This document shows positions 23,760-33,156 of a stretch of DNA of 64,000 bases, piece by piece. Under the pieces are notes generated by a model. The model had not been told where the DNA came from, did no database searches, and saw only the letters and a list, made by a program, of their open reading frames with translations. The translations under genes were made by a program, and so were the position numbers. The stretch's first letter is position 1. Every line of letters starts with the position of its first letter. This DNA comes from an uncultured Flaviramulus sp. (lineage in GTDB: Bacteria; Bacteroidota; Bacteroidia; Flavobacteriales; Flavobacteriaceae), in NCBI GenBank assembly GCA_947495125.1, contig CANLXL010000010.1, forward strand, positions 104,403-168,402. Reading direction: 5' to 3'.

Positions 23760-26700
23760 ATGAAAATTAAATCAACTATTCGCTGTTCTTTAATCAAAGA
23801 ACGGTTACTACACCAAATTATGAAAACGTTTATATTTTTATTATGTACAACCGTTTTTAGTTTTAATGTTGAGAATTCATTTTCTCAAGAGAAAGTTACG
23901 ATAGAACGAGACCAATTGGTCAAGATCGATCGAGTATTTAAAATTATCCAGCAACAAACAGAGTTTGACTTTATTTATCCAAAAGGGCTATTTAAAAATA
24001 AGCCTAAAGTAAGGCTGGAGAAAGGTGAAATTTTAGCAAAAGATTTATTAGAGTTGTGTTTAAATCGAGTTAATTTAAATTTTGAAGTAACAGAAGCTAA
24101 TACCATTGTTGTTAAAGAAAGTAAAATCACGCCTCCTAATAATGACAAACTTCAAGAAGTCGAATTGTCTGGAACAGTAACAGATTCTTTCGGAGCTCCT
24201 TTGCCCGGAGCCAACATTTTAGAAAAAGGCACAAATAATGGAACACAAACAGACTTTGATGGTAAGTTCTCTTTAAAAGTATCATCTAACAATGCTATAC
24301 TGGTAATATCTTATGTGGGATTTGCTACTCAGGAAATTTCAGTCAATAATCAAACAAATTTTAATATAGAGTTGGTAGAAGATACCAGTACATTAGCTGA
24401 AGTTGTTTTAGTTGGTTATGGTAAACAAAAAATATCAAGTATTACTTCTGCGGTTACATCTGTAAATGTTGAAGAATTGGGTAACATTACAACACCAAAT
24501 ATTGCAGCTGCGTTACAAGGTCGTGCAGCAGGTTTGTATATCCGCGATGCAGGTTATAATCAAGGATTAACAACTTTAGTTAGAGGGGCAACAACCATAG
24601 GTAATAATTCTCCTTTATATATAGTTGATGGAATTCCGCAGGACCTGTTAACCATAGATCCAAATGATATAGCCGCAATTTCTGTTTTAAAAGATGGGGC
24701 CGCTTCCGCCATTTATGGGTCTAGAGCTGCTGCAGGGGTCATTATTGTTGAGACTAAATCCGGAAGAAACAAGAAGGCAAGCTTCAACTTTGAGAGTTTT
24801 GTTAGCTTTAGTGATTTAACTACAACACAAAAATCTGCTAACTCCATACAATCTGCTAATATTATGAATGAGGCCTCTGTAAATTCAGGAGGACAACCAT
24901 TATTTACTGCAGAAGATATTGCTAAGTTTCAATCTGGAAACGACCCGGCATATCCGGACACCGATTGGAAAAAAGAGTTCTTAAAAACCGAAGTGGCCCA
25001 ACGTTATTTTTTAAGTGCCACTGGAGGTAATGAAAGATCGTCATACTACTTTTCGTTAGCACATAGAAATGCAGATGGAATTGTAAAATCAGGTATTGAC
25101 AGAAAACAATATAGTATAAGATCTAATCTAAAAACCAAGTTGAGAGACAATATTGATTTAGATGTTAATTTAAGTTATGTAATGTCTAATAATACAGCGC
25201 CAAATGTAAATGCTGGTTTAGACAATATTTATCAGCATATGAATTCAACCGCACCATTTTTGCCGGTTAGAAACGCTGATGGCGAATTCGAGTTTTTTAA
25301 CCAGGCCGGTGCTTATGGTAGAGGCTTCTGGAACGTGATGTGGGAGTTGGAAGCTGGTACGGCCAATACCAAAAGCAAAACGTTTACAGCCAATACCAAT
25401 TTAACCTGGGAGATTCTTGATGGTCTTGAGTTAATAGGACGTTATTCTTTGATTTCCGGAACAAGTAAAAGTGTTTCAAGTATATTTAAACGTTCAACAA
25501 CTGGTGGCCCGCCTTGGTTTTCAGATATAAATAGTTTAGGTCAAACCTGGCGGGATAATAACCAATACAATGCCCAGACATTTTTAAGTTACAATAAATC
25601 TATTGATAAACACAGTATTGGTGTTTTAGCGGGATGGGATGTTCAATTTAACAAAGACTCTTTTATTAGTGCGGGTCGAAGAAATTTTCAATTTGATAAT
25701 TTATTAACAGAGTTTAGTGCACCAAACTCCGGAGATACTGATGATATTACAGGGTTAAGTAGTAATACAGGTGAAAATGCTTTGCAATCAGCAGTTGGTA
25801 GAATAAATTACGATTATGATGAAAAGTACTTCATCGAATTAACAGGACGTTATGATGGCTCATCAATTTTTGCACCTGAAAACAGGTATGGATTTTTCCC
25901 GTCAGCTGCATTAGGTTGGATGATCAGTAAAGAAGACTTCTTTAATTCAGGTACTATTGACCAACTTAAGTTTAGAGCCTCTTATGGTACTACTGGTAAC
26001 AATAGGGTTTCAGGAAGTTATTTTTCTAATATATCGTTTGGAACATATGTGTTTGGAATGGGTGATGTTGTGGTTCCAACTGCTGCCGAAGGTGGCGTGC
26101 CTTTCAGGGATTTAAAATGGGAAACCACAAATACAACCAATTTTGGTTTAGACTTTTCATTGAACAATGGATTCTTGTCAGGATCTTTAGATTATTATAT
26201 TAAAGATACAAGAGATATCCTATTAGGTAGCCCGGTACCAGGAACTGTTGGTACAGGAAGAAGTGGGCCGGCTATTAATGCGGGTAATGTTAAAAATAAA
26301 GGATTTGAGTTAATTTTAAATCACAATAAAACACTGTCTAATGGTCTTAGGTATGGAGTATCCATCAATGGAACGTATAATACTAATGAGATTACTGAAC
26401 TTACCGATGCGTTTTCTGAATTTAGCACCTCTTATCGTGTAGGTGATGCCTTGGGTACGGTTTATGGGTATGTTGCCAATGGTATTTTATCATCACAAGC
26501 AGAGGTAGATGCCTATAAAGCTGAGATAACTTCAGGTATAAGCCCAAATACTACAATGGGAGATATTAAATATGTCGATCAAAATGGTGATGGTGTATTA
26601 AACTTTGAAGATAATGTAGCCATTGCGGAAACTTTACCAAGATTGACATATGGAATTAACTTAAATGCAGAATGGAAGAATTTCGATTTACAAATGTTTT

Positions 26701-27104
26701 TCCAAGGTACAGGAAAATCTAAAGAGCATAGGGCTAATGATTTATTTGGAAACTCCGGGTGGATTCCAGAAGAGGCTAATGATGCTTGGAGTGCCAGCAA
26801 TACAGATGGTACTTACCCAAGGTTATTATTGTTCGCTCAACAAACCTATTTCCAAAATTTCTATACAAGATCTAGTTATTGGACGTTTAAGTCAAATTAT
26901 TTTAGACTGAAGAATCTTCAATTAGGATATACGCTTCCTATTAATGAAAATAAGTACATTAATAAGGCAAGATTGTATTTTACAGGAACCAATTTATTGA
27001 CTTTATCTGATTTTAGACCTGGGTTTGACCCGGAGACAGGGGGTAATGGTTTAGTAGTTCCGCCATTGAAAACATTTACAATGGGAGTAAATATTAATTT
27101 CTAA
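23760..27104 (+). CDS. SusC/RagA-family TonB-dependent transporter with STN signalling domain
   Basis: A 1114-residue outer membrane transporter. After the signal peptide (TFIFLLCTTVFSF) comes an STN domain (about 45-120, IIQQQTEFDFIYPKGLFKNK). A CarboxypepD_reg-like beta-sandwich spans about 140-225, with LSGTVTDSFGAPLPGANI. The plug follows (IAAALQGRAAGLYI, LYIVDGIPQ, then VLKDGAASAIYGSRAAAGVI), and then the 22-strand barrel ending with an aromatic tail (GVNINF). SusC imports oligosaccharides under the SusD lid with TonB energy. The STN extension couples transport to the FecR/ECF pair next door. It starts the structural operon of the PUL, with SusD 12 bases behind. Confidence 0.95.
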   Translation: MKIKSTIRCSLIKERLLHQIMKTFIFLLCTTVFSFNVENSFSQEKVTIERDQLVKIDRVFKIIQQQTEFDFIYPKGLFKNKPKVRLEKGEILAKDLLELCLNRVNLNFEVTEANTIVVKESKITPPNNDKLQEVELSGTVTDSFGAPLPGANILEKGTNNGTQTDFDGKFSLKVSSNNAILVISYVGFATQEISVNNQTNFNIELVEDTSTLAEVVLVGYGKQKISSITSAVTSVNVEELGNITTPNIAAALQGRAAGLYIRDAGYNQGLTTLVRGATTIGNNSPLYIVDGIPQDLLTIDPNDIAAISVLKDGAASAIYGSRAAAGVIIVETKSGRNKKASFNFESFVSFSDLTTTQKSANSIQSANIMNEASVNSGGQPLFTAEDIAKFQSGNDPAYPDTDWKKEFLKTEVAQRYFLSATGGNERSSYYFSLAHRNADGIVKSGIDRKQYSIRSNLKTKLRDNIDLDVNLSYVMSNNTAPNVNAGLDNIYQHMNSTAPFLPVRNADGEFEFFNQAGAYGRGFWNVMWELEAGTANTKSKTFTANTNLTWEILDGLELIGRYSLISGTSKSVSSIFKRSTTGGPPWFSDINSLGQTWRDNNQYNAQTFLSYNKSIDKHSIGVLAGWDVQFNKDSFISAGRRNFQFDNLLTEFSAPNSGDTDDITGLSSNTGENALQSAVGRINYDYDEKYFIELTGRYDGSSIFAPENRYGFFPSAALGWMISKEDFFNSGTIDQLKFRASYGTTGNNRVSGSYFSNISFGTYVFGMGDVVVPTAAEGGVPFRDLKWETTNTTNFGLDFSLNNGFLSGSLDYYIKDTRDILLGSPVPGTVGTGRSGPAINAGNVKNKGFELILNHNKTLSNGLRYGVSINGTYNTNEITELTDAFSEFSTSYRVGDALGTVYGYVANGILSSQAEVDAYKAEITSGISPNTTMGDIKYVDQNGDGVLNFEDNVAIAETLPRLTYGINLNAEWKNFDLQMFFQGTGKSKEHRANDLFGNSGWIPEEANDAWSASNTDGTYPRLLLFAQQTYFQNFYTRSSYWTFKSNYFRLKNLQLGYTLPINENKYINKARLYFTGTNLLTLSDFRPGFDPETGGNGLVVPPLKTFTMGVNINF

Positions 27105-27116
27105 AAAAAAAGTAAT

Positions 27117-28652
27117 ATGAAAAATTATATAAAAACAATTTACTTGGTAATTATTGCTTTTAGCATATTACAGAGTTGTTCAGAAGAGGATATAACTAAG
27201 TTACCGGTTACTGCACTATCGGAGGATGCCTTTTGGACAAGTGAAAATGAAGTAGAACAGGCCGCCACAGCACTGTATTTTTCTTTAGATAATGTAGGAC
27301 AGATAGAGTGGGATGCATTGACCGAGATTATGTTTAGCCAAAGTGGTGCGTCTATTCAGATTTCAACAGGAGGCATAAACCCGGGTTCTAGTCTGGTTAA
27401 TGGTTTGTGGACAGGGCAATATGCTACCATAAGAGACGCCAACTGGTTTTTGGATAATGTTGATAAGTCAGGTTTATCAGAATCAGCACTGGCGAAGTAT
27501 CGTGGTCAGGTGCGTTTTTTCAGAGCATGGGCACACTATAAACTACTATACCAATTTGGAAATATACCTTTAGTAGATCGTGTGTTGGGCGTTAATGAAG
27601 GTCAGGTAGAACCAAGCTCGAGGTCAACTGTTTTAAGTTTTGTATTGGCTGAGTTAGATCAAACCATAACAGAATTGTCATCATCCGGTTATAATCCTGA
27701 ATATGGTAGAATTACTAAATGGGCAGCGATGGCTTTAAAGTCTAGAATTCTCTTATATGAAGGTACTTTAGCATCAGATAATAGCATGCTTACCGAAAGT
27801 GCAAATCTTGCAACCCAAATTATGGGAGGTGGTTTTAGTTTGCATGATAATTACACCGAGTTGTTTAGACCGGAAGGAGAAGGCAGTTCAGAAATCATTT
27901 TAGCGAGAGTAACTGCTAATCTCCCAGGGCGTTTTCATTCATTAGGACAATGGTTGGGACCAATTAGTTTTCATGCCTCATGGACTATTTTTTCACCTAC
28001 AAGAGCCCTTGTTGACAGATACCCCGACATTAACGGCGAAGATATTTCAACAAGCTTGATTTATGATGAAAATAACCCATTTGATAACAGAGACCCAAGA
28101 TTAAACCAATCAATATTTAATTGGAATGAAGATGTAGATTATGAAGGGGCTATGTTTATTAATAATGGAACATGGTTTAATTTTAGAAAGTGGATCAACC
28201 CGGATGAACAAGAAGAACAACAAAGTCATAACGACTGGATAGTGTTTAGATTGGGAGAGGTTATGCTTAATTATGTAGAAGCGATGAATGAGGTTAATGG
28301 GCCATCTCAAGAATTATTGGACATGATTAATGATTTAAGAACCAGAGCTGGGCAAGGAGCCGCTTCAGATGGTTCTGATATGGTTGTACCGCCTATTACC
28401 TTGGCAGGTCTTACTAAAGATAGTTTTAGAGAAATTATTAGAAGAGAAAGAATCATTGAATTGGCAGCAGAAGGTGTTCTTTACTATGATTATCACAGAT
28501 GGAGATGGTTGGAAACAACAATGAACCAACCGGCAGAAGCAGTTGTTTCTTTAGAAAATCGAGTGTTTACTGCGCCAAGGGATTATACTTGGCCAATACC
28601 TGACTTTGAGTTAATCAACAATCCTAATTTAACACAAAATTCAGGCTACTAA
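27117..28652 (+). CDS. SusD/RagB-family glycan-binding lipoprotein
   Basis: A 511-residue outer membrane lipoprotein (lipobox LQSC, residue about 22). N-terminal SusD helices include LSEDAFWTSENEVEQAATAL, then RGQVRFFRAWAHYKLLYQFG. The C-terminal domain contains FREIIRRERIIELAAEG, then YDYHRWRWL and the closing YTWPIPDFELINNPNLTQN. SusD caps the SusC barrel and delivers oligosaccharides. It follows susC by 12 bases and is followed by a hairpin that probably reduces read-through into the enzyme genes. Binding specificity cannot be predicted from the sequence. Confidence 0.95.
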   Translation: MKNYIKTIYLVIIAFSILQSCSEEDITKLPVTALSEDAFWTSENEVEQAATALYFSLDNVGQIEWDALTEIMFSQSGASIQISTGGINPGSSLVNGLWTGQYATIRDANWFLDNVDKSGLSESALAKYRGQVRFFRAWAHYKLLYQFGNIPLVDRVLGVNEGQVEPSSRSTVLSFVLAELDQTITELSSSGYNPEYGRITKWAAMALKSRILLYEGTLASDNSMLTESANLATQIMGGGFSLHDNYTELFRPEGEGSSEIILARVTANLPGRFHSLGQWLGPISFHASWTIFSPTRALVDRYPDINGEDISTSLIYDENNPFDNRDPRLNQSIFNWNEDVDYEGAMFINNGTWFNFRKWINPDEQEEQQSHNDWIVFRLGEVMLNYVEAMNEVNGPSQELLDMINDLRTRAGQGAASDGSDMVVPPITLAGLTKDSFREIIRRERIIELAAEGVLYYDYHRWRWLETTMNQPAEAVVSLENRVFTAPRDYTWPIPDFELINNPNLTQNSGY

Positions 28653-28682
28653 TTTTTAAGTGTTATTGATTAAATAAATTGC

Positions 28683-28740
28683 AAAGCCTCGTATCAAAAG
28701 AGTTAGTTTGATTTAGTTTTTTTGATTACGGGGTTTTTTT
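28683..28740 (+). terminator. Attenuator-like terminator after susD
   Basis: AAAGCCTCGTATCAAA pairs with TTTGATTACGGGGTTTT (one bulge, two G-U pairs) and is followed by a T-run. It lies between susD and the GH89 gene. Hairpins here usually lower enzyme gene expression relative to susCD, not block it. Confidence 0.7.
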
Positions 28741-28897
28741 ATTTAATATTTTTATTATTGTAAATACTAAAGATTTAGTAGGTATCACAACTCTAAATAA
28801 AAGACTTTTATGCATAATTTATTGTTGGGTTAAGCCAATATTTATAAATTAATTATTTATATATGAAAGTGTTTTATCGTCGTAAGAAATTTTAAAG

Positions 28898-31441
28898 ATG
28901 AAATCATTAAAAAAAAGTATAGCTAAGGTAGGGGTATTGTTAATTTTGTTAACTGCATGTAATAAACCAACAAATGGGCAGTCATTTGAAGAAACAAAGG
29001 CCCACGACGTTTTAATTAGAACTTTAGGAGAGGATAATGCATCAAAATTTAGCTTTAGGCTAAAAGAAAATGATTCCACCGATACTTATAAAATAGAAGT
29101 AAAGAACAATAGCGTACTGGTTACTGGAAACTCAAAGACAGCCCTAACAAGAGGTGCTTACGATTATTTAAGAAATGCTACAAACTCTATGATAACCTGG
29201 TCTGGGTCTCATATTAATATTCCGAAAAAACTTCCTCAATATCAAAAAACCGTTACAACGCCTTATAAAAAGCGCTATTACCTGAATGTATGTGCATTTG
29301 GGTATTCAACACCATATTGGAATTGGGAAAGGTGGGAAAAGGAAATTGATTGGATGGCACTGCATGGAATGAACTTTCCCTTAGCATTAGTGGCTAATGA
29401 AGCTATTGCAACCAGAGTTTGGAAAAAGTTAGGCTTAACAGAAGAGGAAATTAATAAGTTTTATACGGCACCATCCTTATTACCATGGCAACGTATGGGA
29501 AATATTAATGGATTAGATGGAGACTTGTTAACTAATGAGTGGCATGAAGGGCAAATTAAATTACAACACAAAATATTGGCCAGAATGAAAGCCTTGGGGA
29601 TGAATCCAATTGTTCCTGCTTTTGCTGGTTTTGTGCCTGAAGACATTACTAGAATTAACCCGGAAAATGAACTTTTGGAAGTAAGTTGGGGTGGTCTTCC
29701 GGAAAAGTATCATGCCTTTTTATTAAGTCCGGGAACGCCATTATTTAAAAAGATAGGAAAGTTATTTATTGAAGAATGGGAAAAAGAATTTGGTGAGTGC
29801 AAATATTACCTGGCCGATAGTTTTAACGAATTGGATCTGCCAAAAACGAACCAGCCGGTTACAGAGCTTTTAGCAGATTATGGTAGTGCCATATACGAAT
29901 CCTTAAAATCTGGTAACCCTGATGCTGTATGGGTAGTACAAGGGTGGATGTTTACTTATCAAAGACATATCTGGAATAAAACGACGACCAATGCCCTATT
30001 CAGTAGAATCCCGGATGACAAAATGATGATTCTTGATTATGCTTACGAATACAATGGAATAGCCTATAAAAATGGCTATAATTATGAGGTTTTTGAAGGC
30101 TATAATAACAAACCCTGGATTTACGGCTTTATGCTTAATAGTGGAGGAAAGACAGGTCATACAGGGGTACATGATTATTATGCAACAAACCCCATAGAAC
30201 TTTTAAAATCTCCTTTTAGAAAAAATAATGCTGGTTTTGGATTCGCTCCTGAAGGTATTGAAAGTAATGACGTCACTTTTGAACTGGTCTCTGATATGGC
30301 ATGGGAAAACAAAGCTATTGATTTGGATGCCTGGTATATAAATTATTCAAAAGCAAGGTATGGTGCATGTCCGCCAGCGATGGCCGAGGCATGGCAACTA
30401 TTAAGACAAACCAGTTATGGAACCATGACCGATCACCCTCGCTTTGGTTTCCAAGGAAATAGTGGCTCTTGGTTTAAAGGAACGATAAATAAAGACCCTC
30501 GTATTTTTGAAGCCATAACTAAATTTCTATCCTGTGCGGATCAATTAAAAGATTCCGAACTTTACCTGGCAGATGCCCTTGAATTTGCGGCAACTGTTTT
30601 ATGCCATAAAGCTGAGGATTGGTTTGGGTACACCTACAGTGCACATCAAAATTTGGATTTTGAAACGAGGGATAAAGCTGGTGAATGGGCATTGCAATTA
30701 CTTTCTGATGCAGATAAGTTATTAGAAAATCACCCTACCTTGAATTTACAGAGATGGATTGATTTTGCTCGAGGATCTAGTACTAATCCAGAACAGCAGG
30801 ATAAGTATGAAGTCGATGCCAGACGTATTCTAACCGTATGGGGAGCACCTAAAATAAGATCCGGAGTAAATGATTACGCTGCTAGAATGTGGGGTGGGTT
30901 AACTCGAGATTACTACCGAGAAAGAATGGCTGGAAAATTAGAAAGTCTAAAAAAGAACGAACCCTATGATAATAGAGCATTTGAAGATGCTTGGGTGTTA
31001 AAAAAAGGTGTTAGCAAAATAACCCCTTTTTCAAACCCTTTAGAATCGGCTCAGGCTTTAGTGAAACAAGCCATAGAAAAACCAATTCCTGAAATTTCAA
31101 AGTCAGATGATATAATTGCCGGAGATTGGTCATCGAAAGATGGGATCATAGAATTACCAATAAAAAGAGAATATATCTCCAAATTAAAAGGTGTTAAGAT
31201 AGTCTATGAAGATGGGAAAACAAATGTAAGTATTGAGAAAGTAGAATTGCTCGCCGATGGTATAATCGTAGGCAATGAACAAGCGGTGAGTGTAATAGGT
31301 AAAAGAATGCCTTTTGCTTTGTACCCATTTACCCTATCAGATGTACGAGCAAACAATGGTGCGTCTATTAAAGTTTATATGTTAAACATACAAGAAAAAG
31401 AGAGTGCAAGAGGGAAAGTGGTTTTAATACTTGAGGATTAA
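28898..31441 (+). CDS. Alpha-N-acetylglucosaminidase (GH89) lipoprotein
   Basis: An 847-residue GH89 enzyme with a lipoprotein signal (LLTAC near residue 22). The order matches NAGLU. An N-terminal domain contains NSVLVTGNSKTALTRGAYDY. The catalytic barrel contains KRYYLNVCAFGYSTPYWNWE and YYLADSFNELDLP (catalytic Glu about 311), then FGFAPEGIESNDV (second Glu about 452). The C-terminal helical domain contains RRILTVWG, then NDYAARMWGGLTRDYY. It releases terminal alpha-linked GlcNAc. It heads the enzyme part of the PUL after the SusD attenuator. It is about 100 residues longer than human NAGLU because of a C-terminal beta-rich extension (about 730-847). Confidence 0.93.
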   Translation: MKSLKKSIAKVGVLLILLTACNKPTNGQSFEETKAHDVLIRTLGEDNASKFSFRLKENDSTDTYKIEVKNNSVLVTGNSKTALTRGAYDYLRNATNSMITWSGSHINIPKKLPQYQKTVTTPYKKRYYLNVCAFGYSTPYWNWERWEKEIDWMALHGMNFPLALVANEAIATRVWKKLGLTEEEINKFYTAPSLLPWQRMGNINGLDGDLLTNEWHEGQIKLQHKILARMKALGMNPIVPAFAGFVPEDITRINPENELLEVSWGGLPEKYHAFLLSPGTPLFKKIGKLFIEEWEKEFGECKYYLADSFNELDLPKTNQPVTELLADYGSAIYESLKSGNPDAVWVVQGWMFTYQRHIWNKTTTNALFSRIPDDKMMILDYAYEYNGIAYKNGYNYEVFEGYNNKPWIYGFMLNSGGKTGHTGVHDYYATNPIELLKSPFRKNNAGFGFAPEGIESNDVTFELVSDMAWENKAIDLDAWYINYSKARYGACPPAMAEAWQLLRQTSYGTMTDHPRFGFQGNSGSWFKGTINKDPRIFEAITKFLSCADQLKDSELYLADALEFAATVLCHKAEDWFGYTYSAHQNLDFETRDKAGEWALQLLSDADKLLENHPTLNLQRWIDFARGSSTNPEQQDKYEVDARRILTVWGAPKIRSGVNDYAARMWGGLTRDYYRERMAGKLESLKKNEPYDNRAFEDAWVLKKGVSKITPFSNPLESAQALVKQAIEKPIPEISKSDDIIAGDWSSKDGIIELPIKREYISKLKGVKIVYEDGKTNVSIEKVELLADGIIVGNEQAVSVIGKRMPFALYPFTLSDVRANNGASIKVYMLNIQEKESARGKVVLILED

Positions 31442-31504
31442 AAGGGTTTTTAAAAAAATCTTTTAACGATATAAATGCATATATAATAAATTAAATATTT
31501 AAAA

Positions 31505-33097
31505 ATGATAAGGGTACAATTGCTTAGTATACTGCTTTTAGCGACATTATTTTTTCAAAACTGTAAGTCTAAAGATAATCAAGTAGAGAGCTTACATAAT
31601 AAGCATGTATCGATTCATGGACAGAAATTCATTGACTCTTTAGGCAGAAACTTAGTCCTACACGGAATTAGTGTTTGTAACAAAGACCCCAAGACCAACT
31701 ATTTAGGACACATTACCCCCGAGGAGTTCACCATGTTTAAGGATTGGGGATTTAACGTGATTAGATTGGGCATTATTTGGGATGGTTTAGAACCCGAACC
31801 GGGAACCTATAATGAAGAATATCTAAAAGGTATAGACCAAATGATCCAATGGGCTACCGATAATGATCTGTATGTTTTTCTCGATATGCACCAAGATTTA
31901 TTTAGTGTCGAATTTAGTGACGGCGCACCATCATGGGCTACCATAACCAATAATCAGCCACATGTTACGGGCGATGTATGGAGCGAAGCCTATTTAATTA
32001 GCCCGGCGGTTCAGACCGCTTTCGATAATTTTTGGGCTAATGTCCCAGCTCCCGATGGCGTAGGAATACAGGATCATTATTTAAACCTATGGAAGCATTT
32101 GGCAGGACGCTACAAGGACAACGTAAAAGTGATTGGGTTCGATGTGATGAACGAACCATTCATGGGATCCGAGGCCAATAAAATCACCCCGTTGCTTTTA
32201 GAATCTTATGCAAAATTGATGGCTGAAAAATCGGGAGAAGCCCCGCCTTCATTGGAAGAGGTTATGCATTTATGGAATACGGACAAGATGCAGGTTTTAA
32301 GTAGCCTTTCAGATAAGGAAACCTATAAAAAATGGTTGGACGTCATTTACGAGCTCAATGCGGCTTTTGAAAGTGGGACACTAACGGCTTTTTACCAAAA
32401 AGCAAGGGACGAAATCCGCAAGGTCAATAAAAATCACATCATTTTTACCGAGCACAGCTATTTTACCAATATGGGATTGGTTGGTGCACTTGGGGAAATT
32501 GTTGATGAGCAAGGAAAAAAAGATCCATTAGTAGCCTATGCGGCACATGGTTACGATTTAGTGGTCGATACCGATGCGCTTACCCTAGGGAGCAAAGATC
32601 GTGTGGAACTCATTTTTGAACGCATCGCCCAAACAGGACAACGGTTGGATGTGCCTGTCTTAATAGGTGAGTGGGGAGCGTTGCATGGAAAATCACCCGA
32701 TTTGATCCCGACAGCCAATGTTTTGCTAAACCAATTTAACAAACATAGGTTTAGTGATGCCTTTTGGGCGTATGGAAAATTTTTATTGGAAGCCTCTTTT
32801 CTCGATGTTTTAAAGCGGCCATACCCTGTTGAAACTTCAGGGACTTTAGTAAACTATAGTTTTGATGATGAAAAAGGAACTTTCAATTGCAGATGGCAAG
32901 AAGAAGAATCAATAACCGCGCCCACACGTATTTATGTATCCGATATAAGTAAGCTCGATAAAAGTACCATAGCGTTGATGCCCGAATTGAAAGGCGTGTC
33001 TATTGAGAAAATGGAACATGAAAAAGCAGGCCATTTGGTTATTATGCCTAGTGGTAAAGATGTGGAACGGAAATTGTCGTTTACCTTATCCCAATAA
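31505..33097 (+). CDS. GH5-family glycosidase, endoglycosylceramidase-like, lipoprotein
   Basis: A 530-residue lipoprotein (lipobox FQNC). The barrel begins VLHGISVCNKDPK and continues FKDWGFNVIRLGIIWDGLEP, then YVFLDMHQDLFS. The general acid/base Glu is in VIGFDVMNEPF (about residue 218) and the nucleophile in VLIGEWGAL (about residue 388). The NEP/GEWG pair and the DMHQDLFS block resemble the endoglycosylceramidase branch of GH5 more than plant-wall cellulases. The C-terminal 100 residues form a beta-sandwich (FNCRWQEEESITAPTRIYVS). Such an enzyme would cut an internal beta-linkage of a larger glycoconjugate, while the GH89 and GH95 enzymes trim its ends. Subfamily assignment is tentative. 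Confidence 0.8.
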   Translation: MIRVQLLSILLLATLFFQNCKSKDNQVESLHNKHVSIHGQKFIDSLGRNLVLHGISVCNKDPKTNYLGHITPEEFTMFKDWGFNVIRLGIIWDGLEPEPGTYNEEYLKGIDQMIQWATDNDLYVFLDMHQDLFSVEFSDGAPSWATITNNQPHVTGDVWSEAYLISPAVQTAFDNFWANVPAPDGVGIQDHYLNLWKHLAGRYKDNVKVIGFDVMNEPFMGSEANKITPLLLESYAKLMAEKSGEAPPSLEEVMHLWNTDKMQVLSSLSDKETYKKWLDVIYELNAAFESGTLTAFYQKARDEIRKVNKNHIIFTEHSYFTNMGLVGALGEIVDEQGKKDPLVAYAAHGYDLVVDTDALTLGSKDRVELIFERIAQTGQRLDVPVLIGEWGALHGKSPDLIPTANVLLNQFNKHRFSDAFWAYGKFLLEASFLDVLKRPYPVETSGTLVNYSFDDEKGTFNCRWQEEESITAPTRIYVSDISKLDKSTIALMPELKGVSIEKMEHEKAGHLVIMPSGKDVERKLSFTLSQ

Positions 33098-33156
33098 ACA
33101 ATCAAAAAAGAGCTAAATTATTTAATGGATTGTACTAAAAAAATAAAGAAAATACC

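Noticed and set aside
31505-33097. Plain cellulase (GH5 endoglucanase) reading
   Set aside because: The DMHQDLFS and VLIGEWGAL blocks fit the endoglycosylceramidase-like branch better, and the neighbouring enzymes act on GlcNAc and fucose.
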